A stretch of 26,818 nt of DNA from an uncultured archaeon (GTDB lineage: Archaea > Micrarchaeota > Micrarchaeia > Micrarchaeales > CABMGC01): positions 1 to 26,818 of the forward strand of contig CABMGC010000063.1 in the NCBI GenBank assembly GCA_902385515.1, given 5' to 3'. Both the position numbers and the translations under genes were made by a program. The notes beneath the pieces were generated by a model. It made no database searches and was not told the origin of the DNA. It worked only from the letters and a program-made list of their open reading frames with translations. The first letter of the stretch is position 1, and every line of letters begins with the position of its first letter. Shown here piece after piece: positions 8,089 to 16,213 of this stretch.

Positions 8089-9270
8089 TCAACCACCGAA
8101 GAACGGGCCCGTGCCGAAAAGGTTGGCGATGGAGTCAAGGCCCTTGGCTATTCCCATTATGAAGCCGGCCGTCACGCCAAGGTCTATGGCCACGAGTACT
8201 ATGCCCAGGAACAGGTATCCGGCTACCTGCGTGCCGTACTCCTCGGCCACCTGGTAGCCGAAAGGCAGCAGCCTGAGCAGCTGCACGGTGCTGCCGAGGC
8301 TGGAGAACATTGAGCCGTAATAGCTTACCGGAAGGCTGTAGCTGCCGGTCACGAAGCTGGGCAGCGCGCCCGAATCGATTGGCATTGACGGCGCGGACGT
8401 TAGGAGCGAGCTCGACATGGTGGGCAGCGAGTATCCGCCGAAGTACTGGGTGAAGTACGGGTAGTTGCACGCGGGATGCGTGAGCCCCGTGCTTATGTTG
8501 AGGCAGCCCGCTATGTACGAGTTCAGCGCGATCATGAGCGGCAGTACGAAGTAGAACCCTATGGCTATGGCCAGAAAGAGGTTCGACGTCCTTCTCAGCT
8601 GCGGTCCCATGAAAGACAGCGACCGCATTATGAGCGCGGTAGGCGCTATGACCGTCAGCGCCGACGCCTCTATTATGGGGAGCGCCAGGAAGAGTATGAA
8701 CAGGCCCCCGAACGACGCGTTCAGCATCCCGCCGTAGAACGAGGCGAAAAGCGATGCGAACTTGTAGAAGAAAGCGCTGGCGTCTGCCGGGAACACTATC
8801 ACGACTATGTCTGAGAACAGGGGCGTGGAAAGCGTCGCGCCGAGCTGCTGGGCCTGGTGCGAGAACACCGCGGCGACGACGCTGTACTGCAGCGTCACGG
8901 TGTACATGTTGCCGACAAGGCTGATGCCGTTCACGAACAAAAGGTTGCCCATGTACTTGTCCGCCGCGTTGAAGATGTCGGTATAGCCCGGGTAGCCGAA
9001 CAGGGCCCCTCCCGCGTTGCAGGCGAACGCAGCGATCATTATGAGCGCGATGATTATTATCAGGCTTATGACCCCCTCGATAAGCTCGTACCTCACCGTG
9101 CCGCGGAGCTTCTCCCTCTTTTCCGCAGGCAAAAAGTTCGCCAGTGCGAATATGAGCGCGCCTATGGTGATGCCTGCCAGGACGACCAGCACGTTTATGC
9201 TTATCCAGTCGTTCCTGTTTATGAGCGCGAACCCGCAAGCCTGAAGCATGAGTCCGATTGGCATCATCAT
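8089..9270 (-). CDS. VirB6/TrbL-like polytopic membrane protein, paralogue 2
   Basis: This 393-residue protein has helices near 25-48, 62-85, 185-205, 230-250 and 360-382. The family motif is present but degenerate: ALIMRSLSFMGPQLRRTSNL at 212-231, then LAIAIGFYFVLP to 244. It retains the first arginine and the final proline, but the GG pair is replaced and there is a small insertion. It also lacks a clear signal peptide and the isoleucine-ending tail seen in the others (it ends FFGG). The ATG overlaps the previous TGA. It is the most diverged member of the array and may have a specialised position in the complex. Confidence 0.58.
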   Translation of the reverse strand: MMMPIGLMLQACGFALINRNDWISINVLVVLAGITIGALIFALANFLPAEKREKLRGTVRYELIEGVISLIIIIALIMIAAFACNAGGALFGYPGYTDIFNAADKYMGNLLFVNGISLVGNMYTVTLQYSVVAAVFSHQAQQLGATLSTPLFSDIVVIVFPADASAFFYKFASLFASFYGGMLNASFGGLFILFLALPIIEASALTVIAPTALIMRSLSFMGPQLRRTSNLFLAIAIGFYFVLPLMIALNSYIAGCLNISTGLTHPACNYPYFTQYFGGYSLPTMSSSLLTSAPSMPIDSGALPSFVTGSYSLPVSYYGSMFSSLGSTVQLLRLLPFGYQVAEEYGTQVAGYLFLGIVLVAIDLGVTAGFIMGIAKGLDSIANLFGTGPFFGG

Positions 9271-10439
9271 ATCAACCTCATCTTGCCTCCAAGGCTCAGC
9301 CTGATCGTGCCTCCCAGCATGTTCGCGATCGACTCGGATATGGAGTATATTATCGCTATGTCGAATATGAACAGGAGCATCTGCACCATCATGTACGAGC
9401 TGTAGTTGAGTATCACGTTGAGCGCGAAATATATGCTATTCATGCTCAGGACCGCGGAAGCCATGCCGAGCGCCGCCTGCTGGTTTACCGCCGACAGGGC
9501 GCCTCCCGTACCCACGTTCAGCACGGCGAAGGCGGCTCCGGCAAGCCCGCAGATGATCCAGCTGCCTGTGCACGCAATGTCCGTCGGGGGCGCCACAGCA
9601 GTGGTCTGCAGCGCCGCTGTGACTGGATAGTTGAACAGCACGAGGGTCGCCGGCCAGATTAGTGAGACCCCCACCCCTATGCCGATTAGCGTGCCTCCTA
9701 TCCCCCGAACGAACGGGAACGACCGGAGCAGCAGCCCCATAGGTATCAGCACGGCCAGGCCCAGCGCGAAGAGTATCGGGAGCGCGCTTAGCTGCATCTC
9801 GGTCACCAGTATCACAGGGAAGGCGACGAACGATATCATGTCCGAAAGTATGGACTGGTACTGCTGGGTCGCCGTGCCTTCGAGCATCGGATTCCAGTAG
9901 ATGCTCATGTTAAAGCCGGTCTTGAATGCGACGACAGGTATCTGCGGGATCACGATCGGCACATAGGCGCCGACCATGGTGAACTTTATGAGCCCGATCC
10001 CCTCGCTCAGCCCGAGAAGGTAGCTGAGCGCCTTGCCCGAGTAGTCCGCCTCCCCCGAAAGGTAGGAGCACGCACCGTTCACGAGGCCGCTCATCCCGGC
10101 AGGCCCGCCTCCTCCCCCGCTAATGAGCGCGGGCGGAGCTATTGCGCTGGCAAGATTGCCGAAGAAAGTGAGCGCAGCGTAGATTCCAACTATGAGCATG
10201 GCGGTCTTCGCGACCTCCCAGAACTCCTTGTGCACCCAGTCCTTGATCTTCGTCCCCGGGAACAACTTTCCGAGTATGTAGCCTATGGCGATGACGTCGA
10301 ACGAGACCGTGAGGGCAAGCAGCGATACGGCTATCGCGCTGGTCGGGGTGGTTACCGTGGCGGTAAGGCACGGGGTGGACTGCGCTTTCGCCGCGCCGAT
10401 GAGAAAGATCAGTACAAGCAGCGAAAGACTTCTCCTCAT
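9267..10439 (-). CDS. VirB6/TrbL-like polytopic membrane protein, paralogue 1 (first gene of operon)
   Basis: This 390-residue protein begins with a signal peptide (1-19, ending AKAQ). Helices follow near 35-58, 78-100, 150-172, 200-235, 246-270 and 350-372. The motif is GLLLRSFPFVRGIGGTLIG at 235-253, with proline at 263. A poly-glycine stretch (109-113) sits in the first long loop. The upstream element YILGKLFPGTKIKDWVHKEF (54-73) parallels those of the paralogues. The tail is MRLI. The start ATG is about 33 bp after a TATA box, so this is the likely first gene of an operon that runs through all six paralogues. Confidence 0.62.
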   Translation of the reverse strand: MRRSLSLLVLIFLIGAAKAQSTPCLTATVTTPTSAIAVSLLALTVSFDVIAIGYILGKLFPGTKIKDWVHKEFWEVAKTAMLIVGIYAALTFFGNLASAIAPPALISGGGGGPAGMSGLVNGACSYLSGEADYSGKALSYLLGLSEGIGLIKFTMVGAYVPIVIPQIPVVAFKTGFNMSIYWNPMLEGTATQQYQSILSDMISFVAFPVILVTEMQLSALPILFALGLAVLIPMGLLLRSFPFVRGIGGTLIGIGVGVSLIWPATLVLFNYPVTAALQTTAVAPPTDIACTGSWIICGLAGAAFAVLNVGTGGALSAVNQQAALGMASAVLSMNSIYFALNVILNYSSYMMVQMLLFIFDIAIIYSISESIANMLGGTIRLSLGGKMRLI

Positions 10440-10467
10440 GCGACTCTTTTCATAATAGAATCGTCAG

Positions 10468-10478
10468 CTATAAATATG
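10468..10478 (-). promoter_or_regulatory. TATA box for the six-gene VirB6-like operon
   Basis: The minus strand reads ATATTTATAG here, the strongest TATA match in the 45-bp gap. It predicts a transcript start near 10446, seven bases before the ATG at 10439. No comparable box separates the following five genes. Confidence 0.6.
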
Positions 10479-10484
10479 CTGCAT

Positions 10485-11222
10485 TCAGTGCTTGAGGAGG
10501 GAGAAGGTCCTCATGTACGCCTCCGCCTGGTATATGACAAAGAACGGCAGCACGAACACCGAGTTTATTATGAGAAGCACGTAGCTTGACAGGTCGCCCG
10601 CCACGTGTATGGCCGCGAAATCGAGCACAGTTATGACGAGCGCGATCAGCAGGAACCAGAGGACGAAGTACTGCGGCTCCTTCATCATGAGCCTCACGCT
10701 CTGCCTTATCGCGGGAACGACCCTCTTGTTCTCCACGACGACCGCGGTAGGGGCGAAGAATATCGCGAAGAAGAGGAAGAAGCCGACTATGGGGGTGACT
10801 ATCTCCTGCAGGTTTGCGAAGTAGCCCAGCATGTTCACGAGCATGAGCACGAACGCGTATATCAGAAGTATAGCAAAGACCCTGCCCGTGTACTTTTCGA
10901 CGTCCCTTAGGACCGCGCTTGCGTGGCCGGTGTGGGTCCTCTTTGCCTTGACTATCAGGCTTATGGCAACGAACGCGAAGCTGAGGAACAGGAGGGCCAG
11001 GAAGGTCGATATTATTATGACTGTGAGCCCGACCGCGTTGATGTTCAAAAAGACGCTGGCGCTCCTGAGAAATATCGCCCCGCCCGTTATGTAGGTCGGC
11101 AGCGGCGCAAACAGCGGGATGAGGAATGCGATTATGAACGGTATTGAAAAGAGCAGGACTAGCCTTATGTTGTCGACGTAAGTGTCCCATGAGTCAACGA
11201 TGACGTTTCCCATAATGGTCAT
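10485..11222 (-). CDS. Six-helix integral membrane protein, function unknown
   Basis: This protein (245 residues from the ATG at 11222) has about six transmembrane segments: an initial pair (residues 20-45 and 60-85), a charged cytoplasmic stretch rich in lysine and arginine (KAKRTHTG), a second pair, then VVENKRVVPAIRQSVRLMMK, and a final pair. That pattern resembles the broad group of archaeal and bacterial six-helix proteins similar to the membrane domain of glycerophosphodiester phosphodiesterases. I cannot name a substrate. I chose 11222 because it lies about 25 bp from a TATA box; an ATG at 11234 is also in frame. Its place between the glycosyltransferase-like gene and the VirB6-like operon, on the same strand, hints at a role in the same apparatus (inference). 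Confidence 0.55.
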   Translation of the reverse strand: MTIMGNVIVDSWDTYVDNIRLVLLFSIPFIIAFLIPLFAPLPTYITGGAIFLRSASVFLNINAVGLTVIIISTFLALLFLSFAFVAISLIVKAKRTHTGHASAVLRDVEKYTGRVFAILLIYAFVLMLVNMLGYFANLQEIVTPIVGFFLFFAIFFAPTAVVVENKRVVPAIRQSVRLMMKEPQYFVLWFLLIALVITVLDFAAIHVAGDLSSYVLLIINSVFVLPFFVIYQAEAYMRTFSLLKH

Positions 11223-11241
11223 ATATTCATGCACGTCAACA

Positions 11242-11250
11242 TTAAAAAAT
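11242..11250 (-). promoter_or_regulatory. TATA-like box before the six-helix protein
   Basis: The minus strand reads ATTTTTTAAT, centred near 11246. A start 25 bp downstream falls on the ATG at 11222, fitting a leaderless transcript. Confidence 0.45.
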
Positions 11251-11275
11251 ACGGCGGTGGGAAGCGGTGCGGGCG

Positions 11276-13165
11276 TCAGCCATTGGAAGCCTTTATGCCG
11301 TCACCGACGTAGAAGTACTCGCCGTCGTAAACGACGATGCTGGCGTAGTCTATCCTCCTGCTTTCGTTTGGCCATGTGAGCCTAAGAGTTATGTTCTGGG
11401 CCGCGCCCCCTCCGCGGAGGACCATCCAGTTCGTATTGATCTTGCAATCGTATGTGCCGCACATCGGGGTCGAGTTAATTATGCTGTTGTTGTACAGGCC
11501 GACCATTCCGAGCTTAATGCCCTCCTTGACGACTCCGAGGAGGTACACCGTGCGGTTTCCGCTGCCGCCGTAACGTATGCTGCCGGTGTATACGGTCACG
11601 TTATGCGCCGGGTCCACTACGAGCCCATTGTTGTGCAGGGTCACACCGAAGTCCCTGGCGTACGCCGAGTGCGATGCGATTACTATCGCCGCCATAGCGA
11701 CCACGATCGCCGCCGCGGCACCGTAGACAAGGGGCTTGTTCTTTACAAAGAACTTCGTGAGCGCGCCGCGGCCCTTGTCACTGTCGTCCGTGCACGCAGC
11801 GAACATCGTGAAGAATAGGAAGAACGCGTAGTACGATATGAGCACGTGCGGTATTATCAGCAGGGTCAGCAGGCTGAAGACTGGAACGAGGCGCTTCTGC
11901 CTGGTGTACGCGATTATCAGGGCGAACAGGATCGCCGCGAGCATGAAAAGCTGGGAGTAGGCGGACAGGAGTATCGGATAGCTTTCCATCAGCAGGAACC
12001 CGAACGGCGAGGGCTGTATGGGCATGAGCAGCTTGCTAAGCGGCGAGAACACCGCCTCGAAATAGGCGCCCGGGCCGAGCGCTATGAAGTAAGCGTTTAT
12101 CAGCAGGAACACCGCACCCGCTCCGGCCGCGTTGCGCATGCCCTGCTTGATTCCGTGCCTGCCCAGCGAGTAAGCGACTAGGAAAAGCACGGGCAGCCAC
12201 AGCTGTTCCTGTATCGCAAGGCAGAGTCCGAGCGGCAGCCACGCGTACTTTGAGCCTATCTTGGCGTAGGATATGATGACGAGCGCGAGCATAAGGAACG
12301 TCGTTATAGAAGCGACGTAGACCACCGCGAGCACGAGCAGCGCGAGCAGCGCGAGCTTGGGCCTGAGCAGGTCCTCCTTCCTGACCAGAAGCGCGAAGGA
12401 CAGGAGCAGTATGAAAAGAAACGCGACCGCCTGCCTTGGCATGGCGACCGTCATGAGGCTTATGAGGTTCGGCTCGGACAAAAAGTAGAAAGGTACGAAG
12501 GTCAAAAAGAAGAGCGCCGGGTAGTCCATCGTGCCCATCACCGTGTTGAGCGTGGTGACGGACGCTCCGATCTGCGTGACGTTTCCGTACAGCGCGCCAG
12601 CCACGGATGTTGCGTACGGGTTGGTTCCGTTGAGCAGCATCTTGACGCTCTCAAGGGTCAGGAACTCCTCGTCATCCGCCCCGTAGCTCTTAAGGAAAAA
12701 GTTGGACGCGTAGAACAGCACCAAAAGGAGCAGGGCGACGAGAAGTAGCATGGCTGCCGTGCGGTAGTCGCGTTTCACCCTGATGAAGTAGGCCGCGACC
12801 ATCGTCAGGAAGAAGATGGGCAGGAATACGACGAAGTACACCACTGAGTAGTAGCAGAAGCGCGCGATGCTCACCAGCTGCGCCGCGGCAAGGCCGCCGT
12901 CAGAGGCGATAGCCGCGACGAACGCTATGACTGCAAGGGCGAACGTGATGTGCAGGAAAGCGGAGCATCGCGCGCTGGGATTGCGTTCGTACACCAGCAC
13001 GTAAGCAAGTATGTGGGCGATTATAAGAGAAAACAGAAATAGGCCGAGCAGCGAGATCTGCTCAGAAATGAAGAACAGGAATGTGGAGCCGTTAGCGAAT
13101 AGCACCATCAGTGCCATCGCAACGAACAGCTCCACGTAGTGAATCCTGCCGTTGTCCAGTCGCAT
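11276..13165 (-). CDS. GT-C-fold glycosyltransferase-like membrane protein with extracytoplasmic C-domain
   Basis: This 629-residue protein has a dozen or so transmembrane segments up to about residue 490, then an extracytoplasmic beta-rich tail. Between early helices it carries ADDEE (163-167) followed by LLNGTNPYA (177-185). This acidic pair plus 'G.NPY' arrangement is typical of GT-C glycosyltransferases that use polyprenyl-phosphate sugars on the outer face of the membrane. The C-terminal 140 residues contain several N-x-S/T sites (for example NVT, NRT, NST). It starts leaderless, about 27 bp after a TATA box, and lies 44 bp downstream of the pilin gene. It may glycosylate the pilin or other surface proteins of the island. 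Family level is fairly secure, substrate unknown. Confidence 0.7.
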   Translation of the reverse strand: MRLDNGRIHYVELFVAMALMVLFANGSTFLFFISEQISLLGLFLFSLIIAHILAYVLVYERNPSARCSAFLHITFALAVIAFVAAIASDGGLAAAQLVSIARFCYYSVVYFVVFLPIFFLTMVAAYFIRVKRDYRTAAMLLLVALLLLVLFYASNFFLKSYGADDEEFLTLESVKMLLNGTNPYATSVAGALYGNVTQIGASVTTLNTVMGTMDYPALFFLTFVPFYFLSEPNLISLMTVAMPRQAVAFLFILLLSFALLVRKEDLLRPKLALLALLVLAVVYVASITTFLMLALVIISYAKIGSKYAWLPLGLCLAIQEQLWLPVLFLVAYSLGRHGIKQGMRNAAGAGAVFLLINAYFIALGPGAYFEAVFSPLSKLLMPIQPSPFGFLLMESYPILLSAYSQLFMLAAILFALIIAYTRQKRLVPVFSLLTLLIIPHVLISYYAFFLFFTMFAACTDDSDKGRGALTKFFVKNKPLVYGAAAAIVVAMAAIVIASHSAYARDFGVTLHNNGLVVDPAHNVTVYTGSIRYGGSGNRTVYLLGVVKEGIKLGMVGLYNNSIINSTPMCGTYDCKINTNWMVLRGGGAAQNITLRLTWPNESRRIDYASIVVYDGEYFYVGDGIKASNG

Positions 13166-13186
13166 GGATATCTGTTGCGACCAACT

Positions 13187-13196
13187 GCCTTAAATC
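13187..13196 (-). promoter_or_regulatory. TATA-like box before the GT-C gene
   Basis: The minus strand reads GATTTAAGGC in the 44-bp gap. Its centre is about 27 bp before the ATG at 13165, which predicts a leaderless message. Confidence 0.5.
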
Positions 13197-13209
13197 GGCA
13201 ACGTGCCTT

Positions 13210-13593
13210 TCAGCACGTTCCGATTCCGCTGGCGCCGCCTGCAGAAGAGCCGACGTTCTCTACCAGCTGGATCACAGGCTGCGCGATTATGACAATCACC
13301 AGTCCTATGAGGCCTCCGATAATCATCGCCGTAGCCCATCCGATCATGCTTTTTCTGAACTCAAGGTTCGTAGGCAGGAAGTCCGAGACCGCGTACAGGA
13401 CTCCTCCTATAAGGAACAGCGCGATAGCGAGTATTCCCACTATTGTCCTGACCATGCCCACTATGGCGCAAAGCTGTGACGAAAGAGAACCCGTCAGAGA
13501 GACAGACTGTGCAAGCACAGAAGAGACCATCCCCATCGATACCAGTAAGTAAACCATCAATCTTAGCTTGTTCATGTTCATGGAAACAACCAT
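13210..13593 (-). CDS. VirB2/TrbC-like pilin (signal peptide plus two helices)
   Basis: From the ATG at 13593 this is 127 residues. It has a signal peptide ending SSVLAQ, a short polar segment with a cysteine, helix one (VRTIVGILAIALFLIGGVLY), a polar loop with FRK, helix two (MIGWATAMIIGGLIGLVIVI), and a short glycine/serine-rich tail ending in cysteine. That is the layout of VirB2/TrbC conjugative pilins and of the small pilin-like component of archaeal Ted systems. The ORF can be extended to 13653, but the TATA box centred at 13619 would start transcription at about 13593, exactly on an ATG. ATGs at 13581 and 13575 are also possible. It is the clearest pilus-like component of the island. 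Family assignment is by topology and by context. Confidence 0.68.
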   Translation of the reverse strand: MVVSMNMNKLRLMVYLLVSMGMVSSVLAQSVSLTGSLSSQLCAIVGMVRTIVGILAIALFLIGGVLYAVSDFLPTNLEFRKSMIGWATAMIIGGLIGLVIVIIAQPVIQLVENVGSSAGGASGIGTC

Positions 13594-13613
13594 TGAATTA
13601 TAATGAAATGCAC

Positions 13614-13624
13614 TATTTAAATAT
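13614..13624 (-). promoter_or_regulatory. TATA box for the VirB2-like pilin gene
   Basis: The palindromic ATATTTAAATA lies here. Its centre is 26 bp from the ATG at 13593, which decides the start in favour of a leaderless message and against the longer ORF reaching 13653. Confidence 0.6.
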
Positions 13625-13645
13625 CTTTTCGCTGAGCTGCCGGGT

Positions 13646-14518
13646 TCAGCCAAGCGTGGCCACTATTCCATCTATTATGCCGTGCACGCCTATGCCCCCC
13701 GTGGACCTCACTGCTATCCTGTGGCTCAGCACTGGCTTCGCCAGGAACTTGATGTCGTCCCTGCTCACCGTCTTTCTGCCCTCAATCAGCGCCTTGGCCT
13801 TGCCGGCCCACATGAACGCAAGGTCGGCCCTCGGGCTCGCTCCCATTACTGCGTGTATGTCCTTCCTCGTCGCGTCGACTATCTGGGTGATGTACTTGGC
13901 GACGTCGTCCGGCAGCTCCACTCCCTTGACCTGCCCCTGCATGTCGATTATGGCGTTGGTGTCGATTATCTTCTTCACCTCGACCTTCTCCTCGCCTTCC
14001 TTGATGCGAAGCATGACCTGCTCCTCCTCCATGCTCGGGTAGTCGACGTCTATCTTCATAAGGAACCTGTCCGCAAGGACTTTCGGTATGGGCTCGGTGC
14101 CCTCAACCTTCAGCGGATTCTGCGTGGCATAGGCTATGAACGGCTTCATCAGCGGCAGCGTGGTCCCGCCGACCGTTACCTGCCTCTCCTCAAGCGTCTC
14201 AAGGAGCGCGCTCATCGTCTTCGGAGGGGACCTGTTGAGTTCGTCCACAAGAAGCATGTTGGTGAAGACGGGTCCCTTGTTGAACTTCACCGAGTTGTCC
14301 GCCTGATCAAGGTAGGTGTATCCTATTATGTCGCTTGGAACGAGGTCCGGCGTGCCCTGTATTCTCCGAAAGTCCGCCTGCACCGTACTGGCGAGCGCCT
14401 TCGCCATCGTCGTCTTTGCCACTCCCGGGACTCCTTCGAGCAGGGCGTGCCCGTTGGCGAGCATGGCTATGAACATGAGTTCTATGGTGTCCTCCTTTCC
14501 GGAGATGTGCTTCTTCAT
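13646..14518 (-). CDS. MoxR-family AAA+ ATPase
   Basis: This is a MoxR-type AAA+ chaperone-like ATPase of 290 residues. Visible motifs are Walker A at 29-37 (GVPGVAKTT), Walker B at 89-93 (LLVDE) followed by LNRSPPK, sensor 1 in ATQNP (131-135), an arginine-finger candidate in ADRF (149-152), and SPRADLAF in the sensor-2 lid. MoxR proteins usually act on membrane or surface complexes, often with a von Willebrand partner, but none is nearby. The first ATG sits just inside the conserved N-terminus: in-frame codons for about 15 more plausible residues (YKDILAE) precede it, without an ATG, GTG or TTG. The real start may therefore be a rare codon such as the CTG at 14527, or the protein may be slightly short. 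It is first in the island and may assemble or remodel the apparatus (inference). Confidence 0.9.
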   Translation of the reverse strand: MKKHISGKEDTIELMFIAMLANGHALLEGVPGVAKTTMAKALASTVQADFRRIQGTPDLVPSDIIGYTYLDQADNSVKFNKGPVFTNMLLVDELNRSPPKTMSALLETLEERQVTVGGTTLPLMKPFIAYATQNPLKVEGTEPIPKVLADRFLMKIDVDYPSMEEEQVMLRIKEGEEKVEVKKIIDTNAIIDMQGQVKGVELPDDVAKYITQIVDATRKDIHAVMGASPRADLAFMWAGKAKALIEGRKTVSRDDIKFLAKPVLSHRIAVRSTGGIGVHGIIDGIVATLG

Positions 14519-14584
14519 CTCTGCCAGGATATCCTTGTATGCGTTGCTCGCGTCCAGAAAAGCACCAATGGTATTGCGAGCCGG

Positions 14585-14593
14585 TATTTAAAA
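14585..14593. promoter_or_regulatory. Shared TATA box between moxR-like and GT-C genes
   Basis: TATTTAAAA reads as a TATA box on either strand. To the left it predicts a transcript start near 14563 for the MoxR gene; to the right, near 14615, seven bases before the ATG at 14622. No second box is visible in the divergent gap. Confidence 0.45.
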
Positions 14594-14621
14594 TGTTTTT
14601 GCTAGCCCGAGATCCTGCGTA

Positions 14622-16097
14622 ATGCGGATTGCGGCAGCTCCATCGGGTTCTTATTCGCTGGCCGCCAAGGTATGTGCATCGTACGGGATTCAAATGAGGC
14701 CGGAAATCAACAGGACCGCACTGGCCCTCGTCCTGCTCTGCCTTATTTTGGCCTCGGCATTCAGCCTGTTCGTTGCGTTAGAAAGGCCATCATGGCCGTA
14801 CAGTTTCGACTACAGCGACGCCGTCGTATCGAACTCGGGGCTCGGCGTGCTCTACAAGAGCTTCGCCACGTATCCGTACGTCATGACGTACTATCCGCCG
14901 CTGTTCTACCTCATCATGGACGCGCTCAACTACGCTTTTCCCGTAAGCCAGCCCTATTTCTATGAGAGGCTCATAACGCTCGCCGCGACGCTCGTGGACC
15001 TCGCCCTGCTTTACATTGTCACGAGAAAGGTGACGAAAGGCGGCCGCGCCCTGGCCCTTATCGCGCCCCTGCTGTTCGCGTCGTCCTACCTGATAGTGAA
15101 GCTCGGCGCGTCGTGCAGGCCGGTGATGCCCGAGCTGCTGTTCGACCTTTTGGCAATATGCCTTATTTTGGAAAGCGGCGAAGGAAAAAAACGCAGTGGG
15201 CGCGTGGCCTGCTCGGCCGCGGCCATGGTGGTCAGCCTCTTCTTCTGGCAGAGCTCGGCCATCCTGTTCTGCGCGATGGCCGCATATCTTGCGCTGAACG
15301 AGAGGCTCGCCGATGCCAAGCTGTTCGTCGCATGCTATCTCGCGATAGCGATTCCGCTCATTGTGGCCGTCAGCGCATTCACCGGCGGGAGATTCTTCTT
15401 TTCTGTTTTCATCCTGCCGCTAATTACGCCTTTAGACCTGGGCGCGCTTCCATGGATGCTCTTCGTCTTCCTGCTGGAAAGCTGGCTCGTGCCGATGCTT
15501 TTCTTTGTATTGTATTACATCACGAGGAACGCTAAGTCTCTCATTTCGCTGGCGACGATGTCGAGCGTGATTTACGTAGCCAGCGCCGCGAAATTAGGAG
15601 CGTCCGATAATTATTTCGTAGTGTTTTTGGCGCTATGTTGCGTCGCCGCGGCCTCTGGCGCGCAGGAGTTCTTCGGGCGCGCAGGCGCTAAGGCGAAGAC
15701 CCTGGCCGCGGCATGCGTGATGGGTTCACTGCTGTTCATGGTGTCGAACGTGTCCTACTATGGGATGGCGTATCCGTTCCATATATCGAACGCGTCTTCG
15801 GTGGGGATCAACCTGCGTAACGTGACCGGCCAGATACTCGTCGAGGATCCCGCCGCAGCGGTGGCGGCGGACAAGGCCGTGCTCTTTGAGCCGAGCATGT
15901 TCTGGGTCATGCAGCAGAGGGGACTCTGGAATGATTCGCAAATGGCGTCCGACATCAGGGCAAAGAGGTTCGCTACGATCGCATTTCCAGTTGGGGGCGG
16001 CAGGTTCGGCTATTATCCCGCAATCATGGCCGCCATAAACGCATCGTATCGCATAAATCGGACCGAGTTCGGCTGGCAGGTGTACGCCCCAAGCTGA
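14622..16097 (+). CDS. GT-C-like polytopic membrane glycosyltransferase
   Basis: This 491-residue protein is mostly membrane helices, with an extracytoplasmic C-terminal domain of about 120 residues. Counting from the internal ATG at 14694, it carries FDYSD (38-42) and TYYPPLFY (65-72). Acidic residues in the first loop and a 'YPPL' motif are typical of GT-C glycosyltransferases of the mannosyl/arabinosyl type. The tail has several N-x-S/T sites. The ATG at 14622 is only about 33 bp from a TATA box; starting at 14694 gives a more typical short N-terminus but would need an 80-base leader. It diverges from the MoxR gene and has different sequence from the GT-C protein on the minus strand. Substrate unknown. 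Confidence 0.68.
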   Translation: MRIAAAPSGSYSLAAKVCASYGIQMRPEINRTALALVLLCLILASAFSLFVALERPSWPYSFDYSDAVVSNSGLGVLYKSFATYPYVMTYYPPLFYLIMDALNYAFPVSQPYFYERLITLAATLVDLALLYIVTRKVTKGGRALALIAPLLFASSYLIVKLGASCRPVMPELLFDLLAICLILESGEGKKRSGRVACSAAAMVVSLFFWQSSAILFCAMAAYLALNERLADAKLFVACYLAIAIPLIVAVSAFTGGRFFFSVFILPLITPLDLGALPWMLFVFLLESWLVPMLFFVLYYITRNAKSLISLATMSSVIYVASAAKLGASDNYFVVFLALCCVAAASGAQEFFGRAGAKAKTLAAACVMGSLLFMVSNVSYYGMAYPFHISNASSVGINLRNVTGQILVEDPAAAVAADKAVLFEPSMFWVMQQRGLWNDSQMASDIRAKRFATIAFPVGGGRFGYYPAIMAAINASYRINRTEFGWQVYAPS

Positions 16098-16172
16098 CCT
16101 TTCCGCATCAAGGGCAGGCCCTGCAAGCGCTCCGCTGCCGCGCCATTTCTGCGGGCTTCGTCGCATACAAAA

Positions 16173-16190
16173 GCTTTAAATTGCTTTAAA
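16173..16190 (+). promoter_or_regulatory. Two TATA-like boxes before rpoF
   Basis: GCTTTAAATTGCTTTAAA holds two copies of CTTTAAA ten bases apart. The second is 26-27 bp before the ATG at 16214, predicting a leaderless rpoF transcript. The upstream copy may be an alternative box. Nothing else is seen in 16098-16172. Confidence 0.6.
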
Positions 16191-16213
16191 CCTTAGAACT
16201 CTCTGGTGCAGAC

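Noticed and set aside
8135..9238. Second long minus-strand ORF (367 residues) in another frame of paralogue 2
   Set aside because: It is Arg/His/Ala-rich, without membrane or catalytic pattern, and is a frame shadow of the 393-residue membrane protein.
14622..14700. tRNA-like look of the G/C-rich segment with GGGATTCAAAT
   Set aside because: The T-loop-like bases have no matching stem and no acceptor or anticodon arm can be paired. The segment is better explained as the start of the GT-C gene.
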